This document shows, in pieces, positions 10,093 through 22,895 of a stretch of 64,000 nt of DNA. Within the stretch, counting starts at the first letter, position 1. Every line of letters starts with the position of its first letter. The notes under the pieces are model-generated. The model searched no databases, was not told where the DNA came from, and was given only the letters and a program-made list of their open reading frames with translations. The DNA is from Phlebotomus papatasi (Eukaryota; Arthropoda; Insecta; Diptera; Psychodidae): the NCBI RefSeq assembly GCF_024763615.1, contig NC_077222.1, positions 13,950,001 to 14,014,000 of the forward strand, in the 5' to 3' direction. The position numbers were made by a program, and so were the translations under genes.

Positions 10093-10670
10093 CAGTAGCG
10101 TACCTAAGGGGGTGCGGGAGGGGCGGTCCGTCCAGGGTGCGAGCCTCCAGGGGCGCCGATGTTCTTTTGTTTTTTAGACAACTGAACCCTGACCCTTTAT
10201 TCATTCCATGTTGAAGTGAAAAAGATTTTAACAAAACAGACTCCGAGTCTTTCTGGAGTGCCCCTGTAGTTCCTACAATGCCTTTTGCCCTTATAATCTA
10301 CCAAAATTTGCGTTAACACTTTTAATTTTCTCAGAGACTTTCTGGGGCGCTCCTCTTGCTCCTAAAATGCATTTTGTCCTTATCTATCACAATTTCGCGT
10401 TGAAGAAAAAGCTTTTTTAATTCTCTCACTTTCTAGGGCGTACAATTGTTCTAAAGGCTTTCTTGGCACCCATAAAGCTCTAAAAAAGCATTTTGCCCTT
10501 ATATTTTTGCAAGATTTCGTGTTGAAATAAAAAGGGACACTTTAAATTCCTTCAAGTGCTTTTTGGGGGCGCCTAATTTGTTGCAGAGCTTTCTTGGGGC
10601 TCCTCTTGGCTCCTGAAACGCATTTTGTTCTTATATTCTTTCAAGATTTCGACTTGAAATTAAAAAAAAA
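10093..10670. mobile_element. hAT-like terminus plus GC-rich minisatellite
   Basis: Begins CAGTAGCGTACCTAAGGGGG followed by a GC-rich stretch with GGGGCGCC. I recall this pattern from ends of hAT elements (CAGNGGCGTANCTAGGGGG). The sequence after it, 10190-10665, contains about four diverged units of roughly 90-120 bp. Each has TTTCTGGGGCGC, GCTCCTAAAATGCATTTTG and CCCTTATATT followed by AATTTCGCGTTGAA. No matching right terminus was found. Confidence 0.45.
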
Positions 10671-10689
10671 AAACTTCAAAGTATTAAAT

Positions 10690-11045
10690 TAAAATTGTGC
10701 TGAAAATACGCAGATGGTTCAGATTGTGTATAAAACTCGAAGTTTTCAGATACTGTGCATTAAATCTGCATAGTTCAAGCATAAAACGGTTTATATTGTG
10801 CTGAAGATGCTCACAGCTGTTAAACATAAAACGATTAAGTTTAAGAGAACTGTTAAAAATTTAGATTCAATTTTGTTTGAGCTATGCAGGATTATGCTCA
10901 ATTTAACCATTTTATTTTTTTATTTTTGTACCAGTTTTAACGAGCACCATCTGTTTTAAGAAGTCCAACCGCTGTGCATGTTTTCAGCACAATCTTAACC
11001 ATTTCATGCTTAAGCTGTGCATATTTTCAAAATAATCTTAATCAA
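10690..11045. repeat. Inverted repeat with internal GTGCTGAAAAT units
   Basis: The left end TTGTGCTGAAAATACGCAGA and the right end (mirror image around 10975-11040) share AGATTGTGCTGAAAA. A third unit, TTGTGCTGAAGATGCTCACA, sits in the middle. Non-coding; probably a small DNA-transposon relic. Confidence 0.5.
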
Positions 11046-12132
11046 AATACCATTCTTCAAAATTTTGATTTTTTTACTTTTAATCAACGTTGAATACTAC
11101 ATTCCTTGAAAAGAAGAGCTTCCACTTTTCCGTTTAACTTTTATTAAAAAAAAAGAATTAAATCAAAATGATTTTATAAGAATTTTTCAACATTTTATCC
11201 AAAAAATGTATCTTGTTTTTCAAATCCTGTGAGAAAGATCTGATTTCCCGGTTTTTTCGGGTTTTCTTAGTTTTAAATATGTATTTGTTATGAAAATTAC
11301 TGCACATTTACCAACATTTACCGTGAGTTAGGGGACTGCTCTTACGGTACGCTCCAATGATGTAATAAATAAAGTCCGCAATTTTAGAATTATACATATA
11401 TTTAAAAAAAATATATCTCACTTCACTTCAAATATTTATAAAAGGCGCATTAGTTAAGTCTTTAGTTGCATTAGTTCATCGGAGGCTAGAACCGTCTTGT
11501 CTTCTCAAAACATAGAGTTTGTCCTTAAAAGCTTTCCAGTCTTGGTCATCCATATCGTTAAAAAATTAGATGACCAATCTACGAGAGCTTTTTGAGGAGT
11601 ATTAAGACATTTACCTCTCGATATCGCTCATGCACCTCATGCTTTCATAGACTTCGGATTACGAGACCAAAGATCAACCGTGCAATTCTTCTTTCAACTG
11701 ATATACTTTACTGATTGATTCCCAATTAGGACCGATGCAGTTGGAGATGGACATTTCATGGCCTATCAATTAAATCAAATTTTGACTTAATCGATTTGGA
11801 AAAAGACCTAGGATGACATGATAACTTCTTTTCCATAATATCGACTGTCGATTCCAAAAAATTGAAAAGATGGCGGCACTTTTTCGAGTGAAGGAATGAT
11901 AAAATAAATATGGTCCAGCGGGTCCAGCAATGTTTTAAAAATGCGTCATTTAAACCAAAGAGATTCAGAATTATCGATACTATCAATTCAATAGTATCGC
12001 AAAGTTATCATTCTACCCCTGCTTTCAAGAATGAATTTAATTTAAATTTGAAAAATTTGAATTTTCGAATACGATCATTTGGTAGCTTTAGGCGAAAAAG
12101 GGGGTCATGAAAACTGGTACAAGGAGTTCCGG
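11046..12132. other. Spacer with no clear gene
   Basis: Contains AAGATGGCGGCAC at about 11868 and a near-palindrome TCGATACTATCAATTCAATAGTATCG around 11975-12000. These would not look out of place in a promoter, but no ORF or exon follows that I can support. Confidence 0.4.
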
Positions 12133-13089
12133 TTAACTCTTTCGCGTCCCACTTTTATTCAGCAGATGAATTCATGCAAAATTGAGTTTTTCCTAATGCT
12201 TTATGATCAAATATAATAGTTCAGAGAGGAAAAAAAATTTCCATTGCGTGAAAACTCGGAAAAACCCCGGGTCATATATGACCCTGTTGTCCTCAAGGGA
12301 AGTGTATTTATCATTTTCAAAATCTATATCACGGGCTTTTTAAGAGTTTTTTTTTATTGAAGTTATTAATTCGGCCAAAACCGTGGCAAACTGGATTGTC
12401 TTGATGAACACTGTACTCCTGGTGTTCAAGGAATCTTCCTGGTAATCCCTTTGAACAGTCTCTGTCACAATATTTCGAGTGGTATTTGGCAAAAATAAAC
12501 TTATCTACATATTTATCCACTCACAATACAATTGCACAATATGAGACGCTTGCAGAATACTCTTAACTATTGCAAAATATGTTATAATTCATCAGATATA
12601 AGATGAAATGTCCAGGAGCAAGATGTCCCACCTGCATTTCACAAAGAAAACAATGTCCCAACTACATTTCGCTATAGGTTTGGGACGAAAACACTTTTAC
12701 CCTTGCCGACAATAGGGTCATATATGACGCGGAAAATTCTACACGCTTTTCTGGAAAATTGAGAGTAATTTACTATATCAAAATATGCAATATACAATCT
12801 TTGGATATTCTATTTTGTATTTCTAAAGAACTTTTTGCTGAAAAAAATAAATGAACATAAAAAATTTTGAAAAAGAAAAGTCATTTCACAAAGTTCGAAA
12901 TTCGTGATTTTTGATCTCAAATATTTTCTTTTCCTGAATATCTGGAGTCTTGAGAAAATTAGCCAAGAATCTTACATCCTTCTATTATGATGTCGTGCAC
13001 AAACCGATAGATTTCAATTAATGTAAATAGTCAAAAGAAATTGTTTTTTCCCCGGGTCATATATGACCCTAATGACGCGAAAGAGTTAA
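12133..13089. mobile_element. TTAA-flanked element with 16-bp perfect termini
   Basis: 957 bp between TTAA duplications. The terminal repeats TTAACTCTTTCGCGTC are identical on both sides, as in piggyBac-type elements. Inside lie two perfect 16-bp palindromes GGGTCATATATGACCC (12269 and 13054) and a third nearly complete one at 12715; they could be subterminal transposase sites. The short ORFs inside are not recognisable as transposase, so I call it non-autonomous. Confidence 0.75.
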
Positions 13090-13645
13090 GTGAGAACGGA
13101 CTGAAAGAATTTGATATTAATTGTCTACTATTGGGGGATAATTTGTAAAATACTTTTTGAAATTCTCCTAAATGTATGCAATTTCGTTGACGTGGTAAAA
13201 TTTTAAATGCACTACTTATGAACCATTGACGCTGATAATAGGCGGAAAATTGGAGCCGAAAATGTCTTGCATACATCACGGCGTTTCCGTAACTTATTTC
13301 AAAAATATCTCCTGCAGATATGCAATTTTACTGTGTCTTTAGAGTGATATTGTTGGCTTTTTTTCGGTTCCGAAAAATTCTTTCAAAGCAAATCTCCCTG
13401 TAATCGATATCTGTTTTTGTTTTGCCTTCAGGCTCAAATCGTTCCAAACGGTTCCACATTGAGTGACAATGAACTGAATGACTTTTCACATGAATTGCCT
13501 ACAATTGGAAGTTAATTTATGAAAATCATTTTGAAGTGCCCCTAAATGTATGCAATTGACTCCGAAATCGTTTTGCATACATCACGGCGTTTCTGTAAGT
13601 TATTCGAAAGATATCTCCTGCAGGTATGCAATTTTCTATGTCGTT
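13090..13645 (+). repeat. Tandem duplication of about 300 bp
   Basis: Two diverged direct copies (about 13090-13345 and 13450-13645). Both contain CCTAAATGTATGCAATT, TTGCATACATCACGGCGTTT and TATCTCCTGCAG followed by TATGCAATTTT. The first copy abuts the TTAA element exactly. No coding potential. Confidence 0.65.
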
Positions 13646-15686
13646 TGAGTGAATTCGCCAATTCGCAGTCTTTTTTCAGTTTAGAATGGAATTCCATGTT
13701 GTAATTTGTGAATTTCATAATAAAGTTGCTCTATTTTAATGGAAGAATTTTCTTTTGCAACGATGTTTTTTTTTTAATTTTAATTCAGCAGAGAGGGTTT
13801 TATCATTTATGCCGGTTTGATAATTTGAAATAATAATGATTGCCTCAACAGATTGAGCAATGAAATGGGATCAAATGAACTTTTATCAGCAATTTTAGAG
13901 AGGTGATTGAGTAGGAATTTTATAGTTAACCATTAAGTGACAAAAAAAAGAGAGATCGACCGATCTCTGGTTGAATAAACTTTAGGAATCGTGAGTGAAA
14001 AACTTAATCACCCCTCGGCAATTTTCTACTGCAATTCAGTGCTATTCTAGTTAGCAATAAATGGAGACAAAATGAATAATAAAATTCTCTGAACTCACCT
14101 TCCTCTAAGCAATTCAATTGCAAAAACATGCAGGATTCACAGTGAATACTCTTTTAAATTATTTTAAAGACAATTTATGCAAGAAAATGCGAAGAACCAC
14201 GTAAAAAAACACCTTTCAGAGCAATTCTGTCAGATCTTCTAAGCTGAAATCTTTTGCAAGAACACCATGTAAAATCGAATTTAAAATAATAAAAATTAAA
14301 AAAAAAATAATGACGATAATAAAGTGAAATCAAAGTTTGTTTCTAAAAAACGAAGAACAAAGACGAAAAAAAATGTTATTGTAATGAGCAAAAAAATGCG
14401 TTGATCGAAATAAATAAAAATTTAAAAAAACCCACTGAAAGTGAAAGATTGTTAATTAATTTTTTCTGTATAATTTATTGTTATACTTAAAATTTTCGTC
14501 ACTTTTTTTCACATATTCTTTCCATACATCACTAAGTTTAAAATTAATATAGTTCTTTTTTAGTGGATTTTTCTTCGTCACTTCTATTCTCTTGTTTCTC
14601 TCCCTCAAGTTCTATCCTCGGTCTGTTTTATTTTCTTTCTTTTTTTTCTTCTTCTTTAATAATAATAATTAATAATTCATGCACCTACTTATATTGTTTT
14701 TTTCTTCTTCTTCTGATTTCTTTTAATAAGTCAAAAATAAAAAGTTGGGGAAAGGGATATCAAAATTATTCTTTTCTAAATTTTTTTGTTCTTCTCTAAT
14801 TCACTTCTTACGCCCTCAAAAAGTTTAAAATTTCCTCATTAAATTGTGGTGTTTTTTTTCAGGAGGGGGAAAAAGGTGAGAGTAAAATGAAAATGATGGT
14901 TTTTTTTCTAATCACTTAATTAAATCTTTAAAATTAAACAGTCACACAGTAATCTCAATTTGTACGTTTCTCTTTTGTGAATGATTTTCCCTTTTTTTTT
15001 AATTAGAAAATAATTTTTTACATTAACTTTTTATGTTCACTGGAATTTTTTTTTCTATAAAAATTCTTACACATTTTCATCATTTTATTTACTCCATCGC
15101 GCGCTAACTGTACAAATTGAAATTAATGCAGTGTGGAAAATTTAGCCATATTATTCTCCACATGATTAAAAAAACAAAATAAAATAGCAATAATCTATTT
15201 GTGAGAGAAATCATATTTTTTTTAATTAACTTCGGGGGAATTCTTTCGTGGTAAATAAAATGTAGTGATTTTGTGCGAAAAATAATTAGTTTGTTTTGTA
15301 AGCTTTTTCTATTGCAACTGATTCTTTTCTTTCGCAAGTAAATTATTGTGAAAAGTGAGGTTATATTCAACCTAACCTCAAAAATCTAATGGCATATTTT
15401 ATGTAGAAGGTGGAAGTTTTCTGAAAAAAGGTAGGTTTTAAATGGCTTTAACTCGTAAATTTTCCGGCAGAAAATATGATTAAGGGGTAATTTACAAGGT
15501 AAATTGGTTTATTTCAGGCAATTTAATGGTAATTTGGAAGCCTTTAGTACATAACCAAAGATAACCAATAAATTTAGTATGTGAAAAATATATAATCGTG
15601 CTTGAAGACATGGTAAAACCCTTTTTAATTTAGCGTCAAAATTGCTAATGATTACGAACTAAATCTGCTATAAAAATGTTGTGTAC
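13646..15686. other. A/T-rich spacer with microsatellite-like tracts
   Basis: Long T- and A-rich tracts, AATAATAAT and TTCTTCTTC runs (14650-14720). Nothing recognisable. ORFs on either strand here are low-complexity. Confidence 0.6.
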
Positions 15687-17339
15687 TTAAGGGGTTACGT
15701 GGGTTATGCAGACGAAAAAATTGCATATTTTCTTTACAACTTTTTTTTCAATGAAATAAAAAATAATAATTTGAGCTCATTTGATTAATTTACTGAGAGA
15801 AATCCGAAAAAGTCAAAATAACATTCCAGAAATGTTAATTTTACCCTGCAGTATTAATCCGAAAACGGTGTAAATATTACCCTTTTTAGGTGTACTATGG
15901 TTAAAAGTTACCTTTCTTTCACGTTGATTTTACCTTTAAAAGGTGTAAAATTAACATAAAAAAATGTTGATATATTTTTACACCCAAAAAGTGTTAAAAT
16001 TATGACGAAAAAAAGTTAATCGCAGCCTCTTTTTTTCTCAGTGTTCAGCCTTTGCGCCTGATTTTCGGAAAGCTTTTCGGAACAAACATAACTTTCGGTG
16101 GATATGATATCTCAAAGTCTATTCATTTGACGTCAAAATCTAAATATTTCTTGTTATCTGATTAGTTAAACTCGTACTTGAACGGTAGAACATTTTTATC
16201 TTGATCAGAACCTAATTTACAAGACAAAACCTGGCATAAAATATGCCGAAAATTGTATTTTTTTGTATAGGGTAAATTAAGCTAATTCAAAACCTGTTCT
16301 AAATGGAAACATCAATTTTTTCAATGATAAATGCAGTATTAAATTCTTATTTATATATTTTCTATACCTCATTTTCATTATTTAGTTAATTTTGCTCCAA
16401 ATAAAGTGAAAATGTATTCACAGTCACAAATTTTAATTTGTTATTTTCTCAGAAAAATTAAAAGTGTACCTTTTCACCATCGAATTTTTCATTGATCAAC
16501 AAAGTTTTCTAATGAAAAACACAATAGGGTGATTGTTATTTGTTCGTTTTTCTTACATTTATGTAATATTTCTGACAAAAATTATGTGAAATTAAGTGTT
16601 TATATATATTGTTAACGATACGTGAAGTTTTCAAATGAAATAATTATCTATTTCGTGTACAAAAAGGGTTTTTCTGAAGTGTCTGCAAATGCTTCAATAG
16701 GAAACACCGGAAATATGATTTTTTCGGAAAGATCTTCTTATTGTCTCAAATAGGAAAGGAGAAAAAACCAGGAATAGGAATAAATCCTGCACTCAGGAGC
16801 AGCTCGACAAGGTTTTGGAAGCCTTTCGTCACGGTTTCAGTTACACTGTTTGTCTCCAATTAGAAAACTTTTCTTGTCTCCATTTGGATTAATTTGTTTT
16901 CAATAGAAGCATTTTGCACTCGTGTATTTTTCTTGTATTTAAGATTTATTAAAATTATATTTAAAGAATTTTCAGTAAACAGTAACATTCTAGAAGAGTC
17001 AAGGAGCAAATTTATGTAATTCTCTTTAGAAAAAAATTAACTTAATGTGTTGAGTCTTCTGTCAAAGTTAAAGCGTCTGGAATTGGTTTTGAATTAGGAC
17101 ATTTACCCTAAAGTTCTGCCAAAAATCCAAATTTCAGTTTAAAAAAAATGTACCGTTCAAGTAAGAGTTTAACTCTTTAGCTAACAGAAAATGTTTGGTT
17201 TTTTGACGTCAGATGAATATACTCTGAAAAATCTTTTCCACCGGAAAGTATGCTTTTTCCGAAAAGGATTTCGGAAAATAGTTCTAAAAGGCTGAATTTT
17301 GTAAGATTTTTCGTCTTTTTGACCCACATAACCCCTTAA
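15687..17339. mobile_element. TTAA-flanked element with long inverted arms, hosting a MITE
   Basis: The left arm (15687-15790 and 16044-16215) mirrors the right arm (17140-17339). Shared blocks are TTAAGGGGTTACGTGGG, ACGAAAAA, TTCGGAAAG, ATTCATTTGACGTCAAAA and GTTAAACTCGTACTTGAACG. The left arm is interrupted by the ACTGAGAGAAA MITE at 15792-16043. TTAA sits at both ends, but the termini are GGGG rather than piggyBac CCC. The core 16215-17140 has no ORF of note. Confidence 0.65.
15792..16043 (-). mobile_element. ACTGAGAGAAA MITE, copy 2
   Basis: Inverted relative to the copy at 5894, with the same termini and interior. It lies inside the left arm of the larger TTAA-flanked inverted-repeat element, which dates it as the younger insertion. 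Confidence 0.75.
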
Positions 17340-17399
17340 AAACAGTTATAGGTTATGGGTGATTAAAATAACCTCCAATTTATTCATGAAGTCCTTCAT

Positions 17400-18420
17400 A
17401 AAGGTTAGAATTCATAATATTACCTGTTTTGTCTGACAAAAATTTACGAACAAATGACAAAATTTTACGAATATTTTTCTGTGTGTTTACGAACATTTAC
17501 GAACAAATGTTTGTGAAAGTACAAAAAATGTTCGTCAAATGATCATTTTACGAACAATGTTTGTGAAAAGAGTACAAAAATACGAACTTGTTTGTGGGTT
17601 ATATGATTTACGAGCATTTTGTAAGTCCTCCATAGGATTTCACAAACATATACGAACAATTTTACAAAATATTTTTTTCTGTGTATGTGGCAAAACGGTC
17701 GATTGGCGTAGAAATTTACTAATCTATTGCCATTTTCCCTTTTGACAAACTTTCAAAAAACATTTGTTTCTTTAAAGCACACAGGAAAAAATATTTCGTA
17801 AAAATGTTCGGAAATGCTTGTGAATTCCTACTGGAGAGTTAGAAAAAGCTCAATCCGAATAACCTTCTAATAAGTTCGTAAAAGTTTGTACTATTTTTTT
17901 AATAAACATTGTTAAACAAACATTTTTGTTTGTTTGACAGACCTTTACGGACAAAAGACAAAATTTTACGAACATTTTTTGTATGTTTACGAATATTTAT
18001 GTACAAATATTTGTAAAAGAACAAAGAAGCCTCGTCAAGTCATCGTGTAACGAACAATGTTTGTGAAAAATTACAAACTCTTACGAACTTATTTGTAGGT
18101 TATAGGATTTACGAGCATTTCGTAAGTCCCTAATACTCTGAAAAAAATGTTTTGCCAAATAAACAAGACAAGTTTGTAAAAAAGATGTTCTTCCATACAC
18201 AAAATGGAAAAGTTTTGTCAAATCGGCGGCCAACGGGATCTTGTTAAAAGTTTGTCAAAAGGGTGTTTTTCCATATAAAATGCAAGAAAAAGTTTTGTCA
18301 AATTGGTAAATAAAATCCTTTTGACAAAATTTCAATAAAATCTATTTGTTCGTTTAACAAGACATTTTTTTTTAGAGTAGGAATTCACTAACATTTTCTA
18401 ACAAATTTACGATTTTTTTT
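17400..18420 (+). repeat. Diverged direct duplication rich in TACGAACA words
   Basis: Segments 17440-17645 and 17935-18140 share TTTACGAACAATGTTTGTGA, the block CAAAATTTTACGAA, GGTTATANGATTTACGAGC and TTTGTAAGTCC. TTTACGAAC and its mirror recur more than ten times over the kilobase. Probably two tandem MITE copies; superfamily not determined. Confidence 0.55.
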
Positions 18421-18483
18421 GTGTAGGCAGAAAAATCTCTGATGATTTGAAGATCTCTGACTGTTTCAGTTTTAATTTGTATT

Positions 18484-18816
18484 TACAGTAGAGTCTCCTA
18501 AATTCGAACGCTCGGGGGGTATTTTTGACATTTCTCACTCCCACAATTCGAACGATTTTTTCAAAACTAACGAAATTTGTGTCAGATTAAATTCTACTTT
18601 GAATCAAATTCTCATACTTTCTCGCAAGTCTTAGCGGTAACATACTTCTTTTTCATTTTACACGACCATAATGTATGTAAACATTCAGGAAGAAGCACAT
18701 AAATATGATTTTCATTCACCAAGAATACGAACTTTCTAACATAACCTCACAATTGACATTTTGAATCCAAACGGCGTTCGAATTTGAGAGATTCAGATTT
18801 GAGAGACTCTACTGTA
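18484..18816. mobile_element. TA-flanked MITE with CAGTAGAGTCTC termini, copy 1
   Basis: Left CAGTAGAGTCTCCTAAATTC, right mirror image ending GAGACTCTACTG, flanked by TA on both sides. Subterminal TTCGAACG words are repeated in mirror orientation. The termini and TA resemble pogo/Tigger-type ends (CAGTA...). 333 bp, non-coding. Confidence 0.8.
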
Positions 18817-20968
18817 TATTAAAAACTGATTTCTGATTTTTTTTTAGAAAAGCTAACCTTAAAAGAATCAAAAGTTGAATTTATAGGTTATGTCGTGAGC
18901 CGATGGATATTACTATCGAAGTACCATTATATTCGTAAATTGTAAAATTACTGATCTCTATTCCCGCATTTGACTGAGGGATAATTTCAGGGTTATATTG
19001 ATCATAACCTCAAAAACCTAGAATTATTGTTGTTTTTGTTTAAATTTGAGTAGATTTTGACCTGAAATAAGAAGACGTGATTAGAAGTTTCTGAGGTAAA
19101 GGTTTGTTGAGTGTTTATGGTGAAAACTGGGATATAAAACCGCTTTAAAACTTCGAAACTTTTTCTATAACCCGAATTCTCCAGGTTATACCAACCATAA
19201 CCTCAAATTTCCTTTTCCAAACAATAGAATTAAGCCCATTGCTCAAAATTTGAAGATGAAATCGATAAGAGATTTAGAATTTAGACATTTGTGTGCATTC
19301 GAATTTGGGGTTAGATTTATATCGTTTTTGACACCCAAAATATACCATTATTTTGTGAGGTTAGATTCACTGTAACCTCACTTTTAGGAACAATATCGCT
19401 TGAAAGAATGAAAAAGAAGCCCGTAATATTACTATAACTGTTTTCTTAAAAATAGTTTTATGTTCATTTTTGTGTGTTTCTCTTTTGTTTATTGTTAATG
19501 TGATGAAATGTTTTGTTTCTATCGCGTTTTTTGATCATAAATTCAAGAGTATAATTATATTTAAAAACTATTTTTCACATAAAAATTCCACTTTTTATCG
19601 TTTCTCTCTCTCTCTACTTGGCTTTTTCTCTTTTTTTCTTTTAACCATAATCATAATTATTCTCTCATTTATCTATTTTATCTGTATAAAATGATTCTCT
19701 TTCTCTCTTTACAAGCTTTGATATATTTATTTAAAAGGAGGTGAAAATAAAGGAGGGAAAAATATAAACTAGAAAGAAATCTAAATTAACGATTGTCACA
19801 TCTTGTTTTTTTTCTCTTTAAATTCCTTTTCATTTTGTCTTCTCGAACTGCAAAATAAAAATTCAAAATTAACATTCTTATTTTATACTGCGAAATGTAC
19901 AAGATTCCTCATATTCTTTTTTTTTGTTGCTGTTGACTATAATTAGATTTTTTTCTTTAAACTCTTATACCATTTTTTAATGCACTTTTGTTGTCACTTT
20001 TTTTTTCTTTTAGGTAAGATTGTTGTGGAAATGAAGAGTTTTGTTCCTTTCGTTTTTTTTTCTTTAAAAATTTGTCAAAATTACTCAAAGATTCACTTTT
20101 TAAAGCTTTATGTTGATTTATCTCCTCCTCATGTTCGATTCATTTTATTTATTTATTTTTTTTCCTCTTTTCTAATGCAATATTTCCCATTCGTTATCAA
20201 AGTGCATTTCTATTTAATCAACTTTCTTTACAATTTCTTACATCGAAATAATAACTAAACCAATTTTCTTAATCAAAAAAAAACCGCAGAAAAATGACTG
20301 TTTTTTTTGTGTGGAGACAATCGCAAATTTATTTAAAAATTCTTACACATTTAATTGCACACCCTGATAAAACTTATTTCTTTTTTTTTAGCCTTCACAA
20401 TGTCTCAAATAAAATTTATAAAATTTTTTATTGACACACTATACCCTTTGTTATTTTGACTGAACCAAAATAAAAACCATTTGCTCTATAAAAAAAAGAT
20501 ACCTTTAAAAAAGTCATCCCAAATTAGCTTACAAAAAAATCTCATAAAAAAAGTCACGTTGGCTTCTGTAGAAAGAAGAAAAAACTGTAGAAAAAAATTG
20601 CAAAAAGGAACTACAAAATTATCAAAAAGTTCTTAGGGGAATTATTTAATTTTTGGAAAAATTATTGGGAGTTCGACTGTTTCCTCTACTTTTACTCTTT
20701 TTTTTTTAAATTATTATTATTATTATTTTTTTAAATTCATGAGTTTTTAACGTTACAAAAAGGCAGAGCATGTAAAAATCACAGAGAACACGACTTAAAG
20801 AAAATCCTGTAACAATCATTAACGATGTGGAATAAATACAAAAAGAAGGGAGAAATGGAAGAAATTATCCTTAAAAGTGTTTTGGATTCTATTTTCAATT
20901 TGTTTTTAGTGGAAAAAAATTCAGAAATAATGTTGAATTCACGTGTAATTTAATATTTAATCCCTTAA
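18817..20968. other. T-rich spacer
   Basis: Many poly-T runs and short words such as CATAACCTCAAA. ORFs in this span encode Phe/Leu/Ser-rich low-complexity strings and are not credible genes. Confidence 0.6.
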
Positions 20969-21070
20969 AATATTGAAGTCCCTTTGCGTTTTCTGATTGG
21001 TTAGAGCTTTGCATGCTTTGAAAGCTCCAAAGCTCTAGCCAATCAGAGAACGCCATGGGACTGAAATATT
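20969..21070. repeat. Near-perfect foldback of about 100 bp
   Basis: Left arm AATATTGAAGTCCC through TTTTCTGATTGGTTAGAGCT; the right arm is its mirror image ending GGGACTGAAATATT. Loop around GCATGCTTTGAAAG. Could be a tiny MITE; no duplication is evident. Confidence 0.6.
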
Positions 21071-21159
21071 TTGTTTAATTAAATATTCACCGATTTAAAC
21101 CGATTTGTAAAGATTCCACAAAATAAATTTAAGACCAATAAAATAGATTTTTTTTACGA

Positions 21160-21690
21160 AAATTACTTCCTGGCTCATAACTGGTTCACAAACCGATTTG
21201 AAATGAATTATAAATCACTCAAAACATTTCCCAAAATATCTTAGGAGTACTATATGTGAATTTCAGATAAAAATTAGTTATCGGTTCATAACCGGTTCAG
21301 AAACGATTGAAACCGGTTCGGTTTTATCGGAAATTCCAAGACCTTTCCAACCAGCCCAAATATGATACCAATCGGATGAGAAATACACTCTCTAGAGCCT
21401 TTTAAATCTCTAACCTTGAATAATAACCGTTATTAGGAATGAATCCACGACATTTTCGTATAAGGACGAAATTTCCGCCTGGACAACTTCTGAAAAATAT
21501 TCAAGAATAAAAAAAATAGCACGATGCGTCTTCGAACAATCCCAAAAACATGATTTTGTAAGGAAAGGCGCGGTGTGGTAGGGGGATGAGGGGCATATTA
21601 ACGATCATTAGATCGACTTATAGAGGGTTCCCCGAAGGACCCAAGTCGCTATCTCTAACTGTTTGGCCGCTAGAGCTGGCTTAGTACAAT
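21160..21690 (+). repeat. Dispersed repeat R2, copy 1
   Basis: Shares long stretches with 33870-34870: CATAACCGGTTCA, CGGTTTTATCGGAAATTCCA, GAGAAATACNCT, GAGGGGCAT, TTAACGATC and AAGTCGCTATCTC. Non-coding; superfamily unknown. The second copy is interrupted by a TA-flanked MITE. Confidence 0.65.
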
Positions 21691-21729
21691 TTTAAAAGAG
21701 AACTGAACAGAAAGCAAAGGGATTGAAGA

Positions 21730-22137
21730 TTAAGGGCAGAATCTCATTGACAGTAAAATTCTCACCGTCTTTCGTTAATTTACGCATTTTCATTGCAATT
21801 ATTACGCAAATTCTCGATTACCGTATTACCTTATCTCATACTCGGTGGCACTAGGTGAAAATACTATAAGAAAATTGAAGAAATAAAACGAAAATTCGAT
21901 AAACGGTTAAGCAAAAAAAAAAACGGTACGCTTAATTTCTCATACAAATTTTTTTACTAACCGTTTATCGAATTTTCGTTTTATTTCTTTAATTTTCTTG
22001 TAGTATTTTCACCTAGTGCCACCGAGTATGAGATAAAGTAATACGGTAATCGAGAATTTCCGTAAGAATTGGAATGAAAATGCGTAAATTAACGAAATAC
22101 GGTGAGCATTTTATTGTCAATGTGATTCTGCCCTTAA
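21730..22137. mobile_element. TTAA-flanked palindromic element with arms of about 185 bp
   Basis: Almost the whole element is an inverted repeat: left arm 21730-21917, right arm 21955-22137, loop about 40 bp. Ends TTAAGGGCAGAATC and its mirror. Only scattered mismatches separate the arms, so it could fold into a very long hairpin and looks recent. TTAA would fit piggyBac-type insertion, but the ends begin GGG, not CCC. Confidence 0.75.
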
Positions 22138-22895
22138 CCACAAAAAGTCAAACAGAAAGCTTAATTATATTATATTTTGAATAGAAACCAAAACACTTCA
22201 AAGACAATTTCCTACACAACATGAAATAAATAATACAAAGGATTCCTCTTAAAAAAATGGGCAAGAAATTCAATATAATTATTTCTAGTGCGATTTTTGA
22301 GTATCATTTCTTTCATCAACATGTACGCTTGAGTGTGATTTCCAATGGTTTTTTTTAGAATATGTTCTTTTGCTTGTGTTCTCGAGGTAACAAAGTTACG
22401 CCTGTAATAAAAATGGATATTACACCAAAGGGGTACAAAGGAGTCTATATTTTTTTATAATTATATTCCCGCCCAGTAATTACGAATTCGCTTTGATCGC
22501 ATTCAATTGATCTACTAACAGTTTGGTACATGCGCCTTTTTTCGTCTACTTGAACTTTAGTTCTCCAATTCGCCAAAGGATAGTTCAAAAATGTTAGGTT
22601 ATGTTGGGCTTAACCTTAAAATTCAGGATATAATTTTCCATCAATTTTATGATTTTGCAGACAAATAATAAAGTAGTTGACGTGCTTTTTATTGATTGAA
22701 ATAACCATAAACTGTTTGAAATTCTGAGGTTATAAAATAACCTCTTAATCAAATTAGTGAATGAGATGATATGGTTAAGTTTCTGAGGTTTGAATTTGAT
22801 TCGATTTGGGATAAACAGCTTTTTGGAAATTGAATTTCTCTCTCTCCAATTATCATATTAGTGACAAGAATATTCTTCAATGTTCTTTTAGGTTA

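Noticed and set aside
12329..12520. 63-codon minus-strand ORF with several Cys and His inside the TTAA element
   Set aside because: Considered as a piggyBac transposase C-terminal zinc-finger relic; Cys/His spacing does not fit well enough to claim it.
19470..20258. Plus-strand ORFs of 74-92 codons
   Set aside because: Encode Phe/Leu/Ser/Ile-rich low-complexity strings from T-rich DNA; no domain, no conserved pattern.
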